56,018 nt of DNA. Origin: Vitrella brassicaformis (lineage: Eukaryota > Sar > Vitrellaceae). Of the stretch, positions 11,070 through 22,904 are shown one piece after another (position 1 is the first letter of the stretch; every line of letters begins with the position of its first letter). A program made the position numbers and the translations under genes. Location: assembly GCA_001179505.1 (NCBI GenBank), contig CDMY01000164.1, positions 116,101-172,118 on the forward strand, given 5' to 3'. The notes below the pieces were generated by a model. The model was not told the DNA's origin and searched no databases. It saw nothing but the letters and a program-made list of their open reading frames with translations.

Positions 11070-12079
11070 CGACAGATGAGTGTGTGGAGGATCTGTTGCG
11101 GGCTTGTTGCCCTCTCACTGAGTCATGTGGATATCTCTGTGCGTATGTGTGTCTGTGCATATGGGAGGGCGTGCTGTGACGCACACTGCCACTGTGTCGA
11201 TACCGTGATGAATGTCTGACCCTCGAGGACTCTTTCGGTGCTGGCCACTCCAATGACCAGTGAATTCCTTAGTTGCAGCTTCTGGTCACTGCTTCGTTAG
11301 CGTTGAAGATGTCTGTCGGTGTGCCCGTACCTGTATCTTTCTCTGCGTCTCTCTCCCGCTCTCTCTCCCACTGATTTGGATGGCTGCTCCATCGGGCTGC
11401 TAATGATGTGAAGGCCACACAGACTGACCAGCCCTGGCTGCCTTATATTTGTGACGACTTACCGCACTCTGTCTGTCTGTCTGTCTGTCTGTCTGTCAGG
11501 TGCGACAGCCCGGCTGTGGTCTGCCCGTCTCTCTCCGTGTGGTTTGTTGCCATTCATTCGCATCGACGGCGTGGCTCTGCTGTTTGCCTTCGTGCCACCT
11601 GCACATGAGGCATGCAGCAGAGCCACGCCAACGAATGGATGCGGGATGCCCCACACGCCACATATTCATCTGCAGACCAGACCGGCTGTGTGGGTGGGTG
11701 GGTCATGACTGTCGATGGACGCTACATGCCTCTGTGTGTGAAGGACCGTGTGTATCAAATGAGCATCGAGATGAGAGTGCGTCGGTATTGTCTGCACAGC
11801 CTCACACACGGAGGCATGCGACGCGCCACACACATGGAAGTCCGTCGATAAAGGGATAGGTTCCATCGGCTGGCTATAGACATGAAGACACACACATTGA
11901 TAGAGAGAATCCTCTGCGATCGCTTAAATGCATCCGCCGCCCCCAGTGGTCTGATAGAGACTGTGTGCACACCGACAGCCAAAAACGAGTCGCCCCCTTC
12001 CATATACACACACATGGGATGTGTGTCTGCACCGGCGGCGCTAAAGCACTCGGCCATGCGACATGTCAATGCAGCGCTA
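11070..12079. other. Convergent spacer, no gene seen
   Basis: It lies between the 3' ends of the GT92-like gene (plus) and the BTB-TLDc gene (minus). It holds CTGT repeats at about 11467-11498 and short TG/CA runs. No coding signal beyond repeat translation. Confidence 0.55.
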
Positions 12080-14657
12080 TCACGTCGGCCGTGAGTCCAT
12101 CATCAAGGAGGCGACGGCACTCACCCACTGCCACCCAGCAGATGGCTGAACACACACAGAGAAAAGGATGGGAGAGGCGGACGCACCGTTCATGGTGTGT
12201 GTGTGTCTTCCTTCTTTTCCCCTGACCTGCAGTGTGTAGATCTCCAAATCGGCGAGTGTGAAGTTGAAGCTGGAGGCCAGCCTGGCTTCGCCCTCGTTGG
12301 TAATGGTCCCGACGTACTTCTTGTCGGCCGGCAGCTCCTCCTTCTTCACCCACACCTGGCAGCTGCGAAGGTCGCCTGTCGGGCGGCGATTGCCGATCCC
12401 CAGCCACAGGCGGCCCTTGGCGATGCACACCTTGGCGCATGGCTCACCGTCCTTGTCCGTCACCGCCCCCTGTCTGCCCGCTACCGCCACGACCTGCGCC
12501 TTCTTGGGCAGGTCGATCTTGGTGATGCCGTCGCCCTCGAACGCGCCACGCACCGAGAAGAGCGACACAGCGCAGGGGGTCGTCTCCTCGCCAGTGGGGT
12601 CGGCGGGCGGAGAGAGTCCGCCCTCGATGTGGGCGGCGATGATGGGGCCGCTGGGGTCTTTGAGCAGCAGCAGGAGGTCGGTGGCGTCGCCGACATTCTT
12701 GAACATGGCCTCGGGCTCCCAGCCGTCACGCTCACCCCTGACACATAGACAGACACACACCAAAGCAGCAAAAGGATATGATTCACGAGTCACCGACAGC
12801 CTCCCTGTGATCGGTGGCTGACTTGTAGAGTAGTTGTGGCGTCGCATCCGTCATGCCGGTCGCGTCGACGAGTGCTCGGAGGCCATCCGCAGAGAAGATG
12901 GGGTCGGCCGACACAGCACTCCACACCTGCACACAGCCAGGAGAAGCATCTGATGATATCCCTAGCCACTTGTGTGCCCTCTGGTCGGTGCCTCGCTGAC
13001 AGACCTGGAAAAGCTCCACTCGCTGGACGGCGACGTCGTGGGTCTCAGCACCACAGAGGCTCGCGGCCTTGCTGCTGATGGCCTTGCCCACAAAATTTCC
13101 TGTTGGCCGGCAGCTCCTTCTTCTCCACCCACTGATAGAAGCGGAGAAGGTCGTCAGTCGGGCCGCCATGCTCGCCCCGCCCCAGCCACAGACGGCCGTC
13201 AGCGATGGCCACCTTGCCCCGTGGCTCACCGTCCTCCTCCGTCACCGCCCCCTGTGTGCCCGCCACCACCACATGTTGCTCGTCCTGTGGCAGGTCGATC
13301 TTGGTGATGCCCTCCTCAAACGCACCGCACACCGAGAAGAGCGACACGGGGCACTCGAAGGCCAGCTCAGATGTTGGGTCGGCCGGCAGGTGCAGCTTGG
13401 TGTCGGCGAAGACTGCAATGGTGTTGGTGTCGTCGCACTTGATGACGAAGAGGAGGCCGCGGCGCCCCACTACTTGCGGCGCCAGACTCGCATACGACGA
13501 ACCGTGCAGCGAAGTCCTGACACACACACCACACAGCCAGACGTGCCGACGAATGCTTAGAGAATGGCGTGATGTCCTTCATTTGTCTGTTCTCACTTGA
13601 AGAGGCAGGCCATCTTAGGTTGTTTCTTGCCGATCATGATGAGGAGGGTCTGCATGACGGCGTTGGCGAGGATGTTGGGGTACATGGCCTCGAGGACGCC
13701 GTACATCTCACTCACACGCACCAGCTCATCCTGGTCGGCACACGAGGGCGGCGGGACAACGGCGCCATCGGGGGAGAGGCGACACCGACGAGCGAAGTCG
13801 ACGATCCTGAAGACACCAACAGACGAATAGATGAGCTCTTTTGTTGCCTCTGGTGGTTGTCTGGGTGCTTACAGGTCGACGTGGTGAGCACCCACACCGA
13901 CGATGGGAGTGCGACCATACCTGCACACAGGACACAGAGGAGAAGGGAAGCCAATGATCACCACACCTGCCTCTGTCATCTCCTCCTTGCCTTTCTCACT
14001 TGGTGAATCGGTCGTTGAGTGTGTCGCAGTCGGCCAGCGTGGCATCGGTGGTCGCCAGTGTGCGGCCGCCGACAGTCACACTGAGCACCTCCGCCCCTCC
14101 TCTGCCGCCCTTTATGGACGACTTGATGAAGGCGCCCATCATGTCCATGAAGCTGCGGAATGCCGATTGGCTCTGGCTGTCCTCAGTCGGTTTGTCGATG
14201 GCGATGGGCGACTCGGCGAAGAATATGTCGTGGTAGAAGGGGATGGGCTGCACGGCGTCGAACGTCTTGATCTCGTTGACCCACCCATGCATCAAACGGC
14301 AGAGCTTCTCCGACAACCTGACACACACACAACCAACACACACACAACCAACACACACACAGAGCAGTGAGTCAATGAGTGAGTGAATGAGTGTCATTGG
14401 CTGCATGCTCCCATCGTCCCTCACCATATGAAGTAGAGTGGGTCTGCGTCGATGAAGATCGTCCCGTCGGCATCATTGAGCATCCACTCGTCGAACCGGT
14501 GCAGCAGCACCGCCACACACGTGCCCCGCAGCCCCTCGCGCAGCAGCATGCCACTCGGGAACACCATGACATAGCCGCCGACGTTGATCTGCGTCACGCC
14601 GCCACTCATGGTGCCTCCTGTGGCCTGGCTGCTGCCGGTCGATGATGACGCCTGCAT
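12080..14657 (-). CDS. BTB/T1 (KCTD-type) protein with two TLDc-like domains (one frameshift)
   Basis: Eight minus-strand exons fit by phase: 14425-14657, 14000-14317, 13873-13920, 13597-13806, 13005-13516, 12823-12926, 12227-12737 and 12080-12127. Exon 1 has the T1/BTB pattern TQINVGGYVMVF...DGTIFIDADPLYF. A linker with VSEMYGVLEAMYPNI leads to TLDc-like domain 1 (LFKTSLHGSSYASL, RRGLLFVIK, SLFSVCG, RLWLG). Domain 2 starts LLYK|GERDGW and runs through LLLLLKD, SLFSVRG, RLWLG and ADLEIYTLQ. TLDc proteins are linked to oxidative stress and V-ATPase; BTB domains oligomerise or recruit cullin-3. No role can be assigned here. Near 13088-13093 the run AAAATTT (plus strand) has one base too many for the frame, needed to reach FVGKAISSK. 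An acceptor-like CATGCAG precedes the ATG region, so an extra 5' exon is possible. Confidence 0.72.
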
Positions 14658-15367
14658 GCGGCGAGAGAAGCAGATGAATGACGAGACGATCTCGTGCGCT
14701 GCTGGTGCTGGCGACGCAAAGCACTCTCGTGTTGGAGATCAGGGAAGCGAGAAACAGCCTCTTTGCTTCACGAGTGAAGTTTTGAGCTTGCGCATGCGAG
14801 CTTGGATTTCTCGCGCTCTTCCTGACGCTCTCTCTCCTCTCGCTGTGTACTCCAAGGGCTTGCGGCATCATCAGTCGACTCATCTGGTGTCGCAGATTGG
14901 TTGGATATTCATCGCAGAGAGGCCATGGCTGACAGGGCGATGAAGGTGAGCGAGGCAACAGGGTGAAGCAGTTTGGTTGCAGAGGCACACTGACTGGCTG
15001 TGATTGTGTTGTTGTTGCTGTTGTTGCTTGCTGCCTGTCAGACGCAGAGGCGCGGCTCGGGAGAGGAACGAGATAAGCCTCCTCGATAAAAAGCTCCACT
15101 GACAGAGAGGCCATCGTCCACATATTCTCCTCGGCAAATCTCGCTGGTAGGAGCACATGGTTTATGACGAGAAATCACGCCGTCAGTGATGCATGCTTGT
15201 GTGCTCTTCTCGTCAGCCGTGTGTGAGTGACGCCATGGCAGCTCCAGCTTCATCTTCATCAGCTGATCCGCCTCAGGCAGAGGTGACTCAGCACAGTAGA
15301 CACAACAACCCCATGATGTGCAAATGAACTATTCATTCCTTTGGTCGTTCGTTCGTTTCGTCAAGTG
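14658..15367. promoter_or_regulatory. Divergent intergenic region (shared promoter candidate)
   Basis: It lies between the start regions of the BTB-TLDc gene (minus) and the FG-repeat gene (plus), so it probably holds both promoters. A long minus-strand open frame crosses it but has no recognisable domain. A GTT/GCT-rich tract occupies 15008-15033. A plus-strand ATG at 15235 followed by 15 codons and GTGACT could be an upstream exon of the FG gene, but the phase does not fit the 15366 acceptor. Confidence 0.4.
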
Positions 15368-18300
15368 ATGGAGCACTCGGCGAGCGGTCGTCACCAGGAG
15401 GGCACCCGTGTGGTGCTGCTGTCGAGCACCAAGAGGGCTCCCACCGACGACTATGTGTGGGTCACGGCCAGAGTATATCGCATCGACCCACATGTGGTCT
15501 ACGAGAAGGAGGGCACTCTGCACGAGGGAACGGCGCTCCACATGAGGGAAGTTGGCGGATGGCGGGAGGAGTTCAAAGTGGTGGTGCCGCACCAGACCGA
15601 CACGCACACAAACCCGAACCCACAGCCACCCGTGGTAGGTAAACACACCTCAACAAAAAAATCCCTAAACCACTGCTTGATGCTTCTCTTTGGTGCGTGT
15701 CCGTCTGCCTTGCTGCCTATGCGAAGGTGTGGGATGTTAAAAAGAAGGTACACGCACACAAGCAGCGACACACGACACACACAAATGATGTCAGCCACTC
15801 TCATGCCGCCTTGTTTCCCTTGGTCATGTGTCTGCCTCAGGCACCTGAACGCTTCGGCGAAGACATCGTGGCGTCACTGCTTAGCTTCATGACCCCTCGC
15901 GAGCTGTCGGCCCTCTTCCCACCCCCTCACAGCACCGAACCTGCAACGAATGCGATCCCCGACGAGAAGTCTCGCAGAGAGAAGCCCATACTCAGAGTAT
16001 CTCGCAAGTCAGTGAGCAGAGGGGAGGGAACTAAATGCCTAGAGCGATGTACCCACTTCTTCTCCTCTGTGGTCTTGTCAGCCGTCTCTCATCCGTTGGC
16101 GGCTCTGTCGGCACCGATCCACCCCTCCCGGCCATCACATCGTCTCCCGCCCTGCCGTCGACCAATGGCGGTCCGCTCTGTGCGGGTGCCACCTTCGGAC
16201 CCCTCAAGAAGGGCGAGACCATGGCGGCATCGAAGGAGGACACAGCCAGCAGGGTGCTGCCGGGTGCGGCATCGCTCCCCTCTCCGTTTGGCGGACAATC
16301 TCTGATCGGCACATCGACGGGAGAGGGGGGCCTGTCGAGTGCTGCGGCAGCTGCGTCATCAGCCGCAGCCATACCCACACCCAAGCCAAGCACCGACGTG
16401 CTCGACGGCCTAAGGGGCGCCCCTTCGCCCGCCTCTTGCGCCGGGCCCACCACCACCACCACAGCCCCAATGGACCGCTTCGGTGGCAGCATCTTCGCGC
16501 CTGCCAAAGCAGCAACCACATCACAGTCGACAGTCACACCCACCAGCGGTCCATTCTCGTTCGGCAAGGCATCCACAGGGGGAGGAGGTAGTGATCTGTT
16601 TGGTGCCGGAGCAGCGTCAGAAGGTGGCTCTCTCTTCGGCGAAGTCGGGTCGAGTGGCAGCGGCACTGGCAGAGGGAGTCTGTTTGGCCAGGGAGGGGCT
16701 GCCACGGGGACGGGTGCCATATTCGGCCCGTTCGGCGGCAGTATCTCTGCGGGCACCGGTGAGTGACATCAGGGGGCACCACAGACGTCACCACAGATGG
16801 ATGGCTGAATGGATGGATCAATCTCCTGCTGGCTGCGTATGTGTGCGGACAATCAGGTGTGGCGGCGTCATCTGTCTTCAGTGGAGCGTCATTCTCGACT
16901 GGCGACAGCCTGTCTGGCGGTGCGGCCTTCGGGCAGCAACGACCCGGCGGTGCCGCACATAGCAGCCCCTCCCCCATCTACGCGGCCGCCCTTCACCAGC
17001 AGACCCACATCAACATCGACTGCACCACCGATGCCGACCGTCACTTCTGGGAGAGTATGACGCCTTTGGAGGCCTTCCAGCTCGGCAAGCGACTACCCAA
17101 CTTGACAGCCCTCAGCCTTGTGCAGCCACAGAGCGACCGGTTGTGGTGTCTGGACAGCATGATAAGCATCGTGGAGGGCCATGCGGACGGGCGGCGCGAG
17201 GCGTGCGTGAAGGAGGGGCAGCACCACACGGCGAAGGGCAGTCTGGAGACCATCGACTTCACCACCACCCCCATCAGCACCAGCAGCACCACCAGCAGCG
17301 TGAAGCAGCACCGTCCCCCGATCCCTCCTTCATTCGCCGCCCCACGACCGACCCTCCATGCGCTCAGGGCCATCACAGGAGTCGTCCAACAGCACAGTGT
17401 GCTGGTCCACACGTGCTGGAAGATGCCTCCACTCGAGTATGTCGATCAGGAGGGGTGGGATGCCGACGAGCTGGGCCGATTCATCAGGTCGTCCTCCTCG
17501 GTGAAAGAGGTGGGGGGCTGTCGGTGGACCTGGGGGGAGTGGGCGACTTTCCTTGAGCACTTCCCCGTCGCACCTGCTGGGCAGCCAGGGCCGCTCAGAC
17601 ACCTGCAGACCATCGGGATGATTGTCCGTGAGCGTGGCCGGGACACAAATGAGAAGCAACTGGCAGGAGTCAGGCGACTGCAGGTAAGCAATCATCACAC
17701 AGCAGAGGGCTCATCCATGCGTGCACAAACGAATTGGTCCTCTCTTTCTTTCTAGGATGTGCTCACGTCGCGTGGCTGCCGCAAGTCACTGACACGGCTG
17801 GACGTGCAGATCCGATCGTTTGAGAGCCACGACAGTCTCTCTGCCCTGCTCGCTGTCGATGACTTGATCAACAACTGCTGCGTGTCGCCGGACGTGCCCA
17901 TCTCTGTGAGATCGTCTGGCAGCTACTTCGACATGTCCCTCTTCTACGCCGACTCATTCCCCCCTCGCCCCTCCCCCTTCATCAGGACGGCCATCCAGGA
18001 GGCGGCACGGCAGGCGAAGATGGTGTTCTACACCATTAGTCTGTTGAAGTTGCTGTGTGCCGAACACACACCGTGGTCAGAAGGATCAGACGGAGCCCTC
18101 GAATCTCGCCTTCATTTCGCCCTCACGCCAACAGCATCACACAGAGGTCCGCATCAGAGTCCACATCATCAAGAGCACGGCAAAGAACAGACAGAGTCCG
18201 GGCTATATACAACCGGGAAAAACCTTGCTGGTGACGGGCACGCTATCGTCTCCCAGCGCCAGGGTGGAGATGGCAGGCACATCTCCCTCCGCTTCAGCAG

Positions 18301-18490
18301 CACTGCTCTACTCGTACGCTACTGTGCGGCGACAGGCACGTCCTCTCTCATCAGTGGCTCATCAGCAAAGAACTGCGCAAGCAGAGGCAGCGAGGGGCGA
18401 GAGGAAGAACAGCAAAGAAAAGCCAGGCAGCATCGCAGAGCGTTGGGCAACGGTCACACAAAACAACGCACACAAAGCTCGCCAACTTAA
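15368..18490 (+). CDS. FG-repeat (nucleoporin-like) protein fused to the copy-1 domain, 3' end replaced
   Basis: Exons 15368-15634, 15727-15747 (a 21-nt microexon), 15841-16007, 16082-16758, 16857-17683 and from 17756 join with exact phases. The N-terminal 150 residues (MEHSASGRHQEG..., then RFGEDIVASLLSFMTPREL) are unknown. About 16200-16960 is low-complexity Gly/Ser/Thr/Ala with about eleven FG dipeptides (PFGG, SLFGEV, SLFGQG, FSFGK, AFGQQ), the pattern of FG-nucleoporins that form the nuclear pore barrier. From about 16990 it matches copy 1 (3-1240) through HINIDC, EYVDQEGWD and TAIQEAARQAK. Homology stops abruptly at about 18041 after YTIS, where a 50-bp repeat begins, and the frame then runs to a chance stop at 18490. 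The C-terminal 260 residues of copy 1 are missing. The FG-nucleoporin assignment is inference from composition. Confidence 0.68.
18042..18091 (+). repeat. 50-bp repeat at the gene breakpoint
   Basis: The block from TGTTGAAGTTGCTGTGTGCC to GTGGTCAGAAGGATCA recurs at 20923-20971 with one base difference. It begins exactly where homology of the FG-fusion gene to copy 1 ends, so it marks the junction of the inserted or rearranged DNA. Confidence 0.8.
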
Positions 18491-19765
18491 CATAGTCTTG
18501 GTGGATTATAAGGTCGGCTGGAGTGTGTGGCTGCTTTTCTGGTTTTCCTGCCATACCCCCGCGCTCTTGAGCCGTCCAGGTATAAAGCGCTGTTGCTGCT
18601 CACAGATGCCACAGAGAACTCTACGCCATTGTTGGCGGTGCAGCTGCCAAGGGATCCGTAGGAGCTTATTTACTCTGACAGCGACTTGGATCACGTGAAT
18701 GTGAAGTGTATGTGCATGTAAGCGGAAGCTGTGTCTTGTAGGGCCTTGCTGCATCCTTCCGCATCGGTCTCTTCGGAAAAAGACAGATTCTGCACAGTTT
18801 TTTCACACACGGATATCGTCGGGAGGCGAACCGGAGCAGGGATTTTCCTTGCTGAGCCTTGCTGAGGATACCTTTCTGAGGATACGGATGTCTCGGTTCT
18901 TGCGGGTCTCTTCCTGGGAGGATTCCGTCGATGGGAATAGACGCCTCGCAGAAGGCAAGGATCGCTTTGGTAGGGGGAACGTTTTCGAGCTGCCTGCCTG
19001 GTCTGATGTTGCAATGAGCGATCTGCTGGAGCATGCACGGTTGGCGGCCTTGTAGTTCACGGCTGGCCGCGATTTTGTTCGTGTCGCAACTGACGCTGCC
19101 TGGATTTCATCTCTCGGCCGATGTCTGTTCATTCATGGATGTTCTTATCAATCCACGTGCCGTACACTCGCCGACGCATCCATTGACCCTTTCCTCATGT
19201 ACAGTCCGGCCGTCGTTTCTTTGTTGATATGTCTCACATATTCGAGAACGGATTTCGAAGCCGAGGCAGCGCAGCCTTGCAAAGGCTCTCCCTGTTGGTT
19301 CATCAAAGTGTCGGCTTTCCGTCAAACCTCCACTTTCTCTCCTTGTTAGGCCTTTCTTTCGTGAAGTGCATAGGCCTTTACACAAATAGGCAGAGCATCT
19401 TTCTCCCTCTCTGCAAACCCCAATCATCGCAACAAGCCGTGTCTCAGAGTGTCTCAGCCGACTCTGTAGTTAGTCACACCATGTGTGTGACTGACAGAAC
19501 TGAGATCGTGGTACGGTAGAAGACACTTGGCACTTGACAACGACACACAAAGAAAGGCTCAGGCAGAGAACACTGTGCACCCAGCGTTTTTGACATGGCT
19601 CTGGCCGGGGGTGGCACTCAAACGGAGGCCGAGCGGAAGCACATGCATGGTCCAAAAGAGCAGAGCGGCATGAAGTAACCCCTGACGGTGATCCACACGC
19701 TTCAAATCCACAGAGCTGGGGGAAGAAGAAAGCGAATTCATCCCGATTCAGGCAGACCTAACAGA
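18491..19765. other. Repeat-derived spacer
   Basis: No intact gene. The part 18830-19130 is an inverted, diverged copy of 28505-28830, sharing CCGCCAACCGTGCAT, CAGACCAGGCAGGCAGCTC and the AAGGCTCAG motif. Around 19415-19460 a segment (CAATCATCGC..ACAAGCCGTGTCTCAGA) recurs at 29551-29585. Confidence 0.5.
18830..19130 (-). repeat. Dispersed repeat family B (members also near 22585-22800 and 28505-28830)
   Basis: Three diverged members of a family of about 300 bp. The 28.5-kb copy (plus) and this copy (minus) share the CCGCCAACCGTGCAT and CAGACCAGGCAGGCAGCTC blocks. The 22.6-kb copy shares TGCGAAATGCTG...GCGGACCCCA..GATCCGGAT with the reverse of 28755-28830. No terminal structure or reading frame is conserved. 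Origin unknown. Confidence 0.6.
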
Positions 19766-21740
19766 GTGGTGTGCTGCCGATGACAAACAGCTGATGGAAC
19801 ATCTGACCTGTTCGAAATGGAGGCTCAATTTTGAAGCGATAAGGATATAGCCGATGGCCAACAAGAAGGCAGTACCGTCTTGAGAAGATCTACATGAAAG
19901 ACTGGCAACTGAGCCCCTCGAGGTGGTGCGGCTGCTGGACGCCGGCATGTAGTGTACCCCCGGGCTCTCGAACTCCTCCACGTGAGACCACCGACTAGCA
20001 GCAACCAATGGCGGTCGTCTACCCACGCCCATTTTAAGGGGGCCGTTTGATGGGATGCACGCTACAGAGATAGCATTTCGTCGATGCACTGAAGACACTT
20101 TCTGATGAAAAGACACTCACGATTTCAATCGACAAGCACAAAGACAGGCAAGCACAAACACACAAACACACGTACGAGTCACACACTTAGCCCTACTTAG
20201 CCCAGTGACCATGGATTGGTTTGCGTGTGGCTTGGGTCGACACAACTGTGCAAACTTTGAGTGGCTAGTCCTCGATGGTCGCTTGCGTGCCGACAGAGCT
20301 GGGAGAGGTGGATCATGATTTGATACGTTCGTGTATTTAGGCGCACGTGTTTAGGCGGCTGTGTAAAAATTCGGTGGCTTTGAGCGATGGCCGCTTGTGT
20401 GAACACAGCATAGCGAGATGTATCACGCATTGACACAATCGTGGTGATGGAGGATCGCAGCTATGTCAACTTTCGGTGGCTGGTTCCCTTTCTCAAAACG
20501 GCGCAGGGCCATGGCCGCTGGCGTGCAGACACAACATGACGAAATGTATCAGACATACATGCTTTTGCATCGAAAGCATCACAGTCCCGTGAGAAATCAG
20601 CAGAAAACGCCGAATTCCGTGGAATCGACACCAGTTTTCGCCACTTTTTGCGCCAACGAGAGAACGCAATGCAATTGGAAGCAAACTCGTCTCTCGCAGT
20701 GTCCGTGCGCATATATTTCATCAACCAGACCTTAATACGTGTGCAAGGCGATTCCGGTTGAGTTGGCGATGAGCAAGTTTTCAGCGGCTATGGTCTCGTT
20801 TGCGGGGGCGAAGAGCGACGGCCGTTCGCGTGCGAACAGAGCGAAGAGCAGTGTGCAGTGTGCCGTGGACAATATATTGTTTGGCTTGGGTTGATGGCCG
20901 TGTAAACTTTCGCCCTGCTTCTTTGTTGAAGTTGCTGTGTGCCGGAACACACACCGTGGTCAGAAGGATCAATCTCTGCCGTACAAGCCTTTACGCAAGG
21001 CACGCAACGCACGAGTCCATCATGGGCATGGCCAGCCCGCCAAGCAAGACACGCACGAGAGCTGCCAACGGTCACCGGGAAAGCACGAAATAGAGAGACA
21101 GGTCTGCAACCCTGCTATCAAAACCCAACATTCTTTACGACGAAACGAAAAGCCATTAGCGCTTGCGTGTGAACACAGCGTAGCGAAATGTATCATGCAT
21201 TGACACAATTGTGGTGATTTGGGTTGACGGCAGCGTCATCTTTTCGGTGGCTGGTCACCCCGTTGAAGCCTCCTCCCTTTGATTTGAGTTCTTTTTAAAT
21301 TACTCCCCTGAATTTAATTTTATTTGAGATTTTTTGAAATTACTCCTTTGATTTTTTGAGGGGTTTGCGAAGTTTTAAAATGGAGATGGCTGGTTTGGAG
21401 GCGGCGTAGTGAAGAGGGTTTAAACGTGGCTAAGACAAGCCTCAAAATAGCCTTTCCTGCCCCCCTTCTAAATATTTTTCGCCGGTTTGCCGGTCTTAAA
21501 ATGTTTTTCGGCACATTTAGGACGTTTTAAAAATTGCTCGATCAGAAGAGGAGGCTTCAACGGGGTGTGGCTGGTTCTCGTTTTCCACAGAAGGCAGAGG
21601 GATGGCCGCTTGCGTGAGGACAGAGCAGAGGGAGGAGCACTCACACACAGACTTGCGCGTCAAACCCACCAGAAACCCGAGAGAAAACAGCCAGAAACCG
21701 ATTTTCCGGGTTTTTTGCCGTCGTTTTTCGCGACGATACA
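19766..21740 (+). repeat. Long inverted repeat, left arm
   Basis: Collinear, in inverse orientation, with 25930-26904. Matching pairs include 19766-19800 with 26870-26904, 20400-20560 with 26580-26760, 20570-20700 with 26430-26580, 20740-20870 with 26270-26365, 21167-21250 with 26096-26190, and 21570-21735 with 25930-26095. Internally it is built of degenerate modules around ATGTATCATGCATTGACACA and TTTCGGTGGCTGGTTC followed by GATGGCCGCTTGCGTG. No protein is encoded. Confidence 0.72.
20923..20971 (+). repeat. Second copy of the 50-bp breakpoint repeat
   Basis: It matches 18042-18091 and is embedded in the left inverted-repeat arm. This suggests that the DNA fused to the FG gene derives from this repeat family. 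Confidence 0.78.
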
Positions 21741-22904
21741 CAGAATAATGTCGAGTAAGTGATCATCTGTGCCTAATATATGTCACATTTGAAGCATTCT
21801 GAACCCCGGCGGGAAGGTAGGCCGGGATGCACAGCTCTAATCTGTTTCCTTTTCTGATGCGTGTCACGACCCAAGTTGAAGTATGCCTGCGTCAAAAACC
21901 GCAAGTATACTTTAGCATTCAAAAAACTGCCACAAACCGGTGTTTTCTGATGCCAGCATTACTCATGAACTAAAGACGCTGAGATCTCCTGCTTGTGGGC
22001 ATACCTACTACCACATATGTATACAGCGAAAACCCTGGCGTCTCGTTATCTTCGAATCTCGTGTGCCACGGGCTGGCTGGCCTAAAACGACCGGGCTTTT
22101 TGGTCAGTGCACTCTCATGGCGTACCCTTTCATGGCCGCGCAAAATGGTGCACTTTTTTTGCGCCGGCGAGCGCTCGTCAAGATACGAAGCAACTGATTG
22201 AGGAGCCTTCTGAGACACGGCTAAGCGAGAAACAGAGGTGCTTTCCTTACTGGTGATGAAGGCTGCAAAAGGAGAGACAGAAAACTCGAGGCCAGGAAGA
22301 AGGGCTGTCCATGGCTGAGTTGTGTGGTATTACGTCGTGTAATAAGAGCGTCGCTCTGGTTGCATTTCTCTAAGACTTCCCGCGGCTCACTTGTGCTTTG
22401 ATGGACAATGACACTCGTTCCGGACAAAAGTGTTCGTTGCGTTTCTTTTCGGCGTGGAGTTTGGAGGCTCTCTTGGTTGATTGAAGCTTTTGTGTCCCAA
22501 ACAATCGAGGCTAGGTTAGGGCAAATGTCTTGTCAGAATGATATCTCGCGGCGATCAGGGGGAGCCCAGCTGTGTATGTTAGTACGCGTGTGCGAAATGC
22601 TGCCTGCGGTAGATGGATGTCGTCTGAGAGAGAGGCGGACCCCATGGATCCGGATGCACCTTGCAGAACGGTCCTTGCTGGAGCCCTGCCGTTGATACGG
22701 ACAGACGGTGTCTCCCTCGTCCAGCCCTCGTCCCAGGGATACGCCCTCGCTAAGGGAATCTTTCGAAATAGCTACAAGGATTGCTCTGGCGGAGACCGCT
22801 TGGGGGCGGATTCAAGGAGGTCCAGGGGGGCTTCCCGTGCATAAAACACGCTCGCCGTTACAGTGCAGATAAATAAGTCAAAGTCCGTGAATGGATGCGT
22901 TGAA
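21741..22904. other. Unique spacer upstream of the deacetylase gene
   Basis: No intact gene. 21985-22050 (GCTTGTGGGCATACCTA...GCGAAAACCCTGGCGTCTCG) recurs inverted at 29695-29770. 22585-22800 is a member of dispersed family B. The last 60 bases before ATG 22905 are the probable 5' leader. Confidence 0.45.

Noticed and set aside
11459-11520. CTGT repeat as a CRISPR-like array
   Set aside because: Simple tetranucleotide repeat without spacers.
14473-15156. Minus-strand open frame of 227 codons
   Set aside because: Its 3' end is the BTB exon read in the wrong frame, and the rest has no recognisable pattern. Only the short piece near 15060-15120 looks remotely coding.
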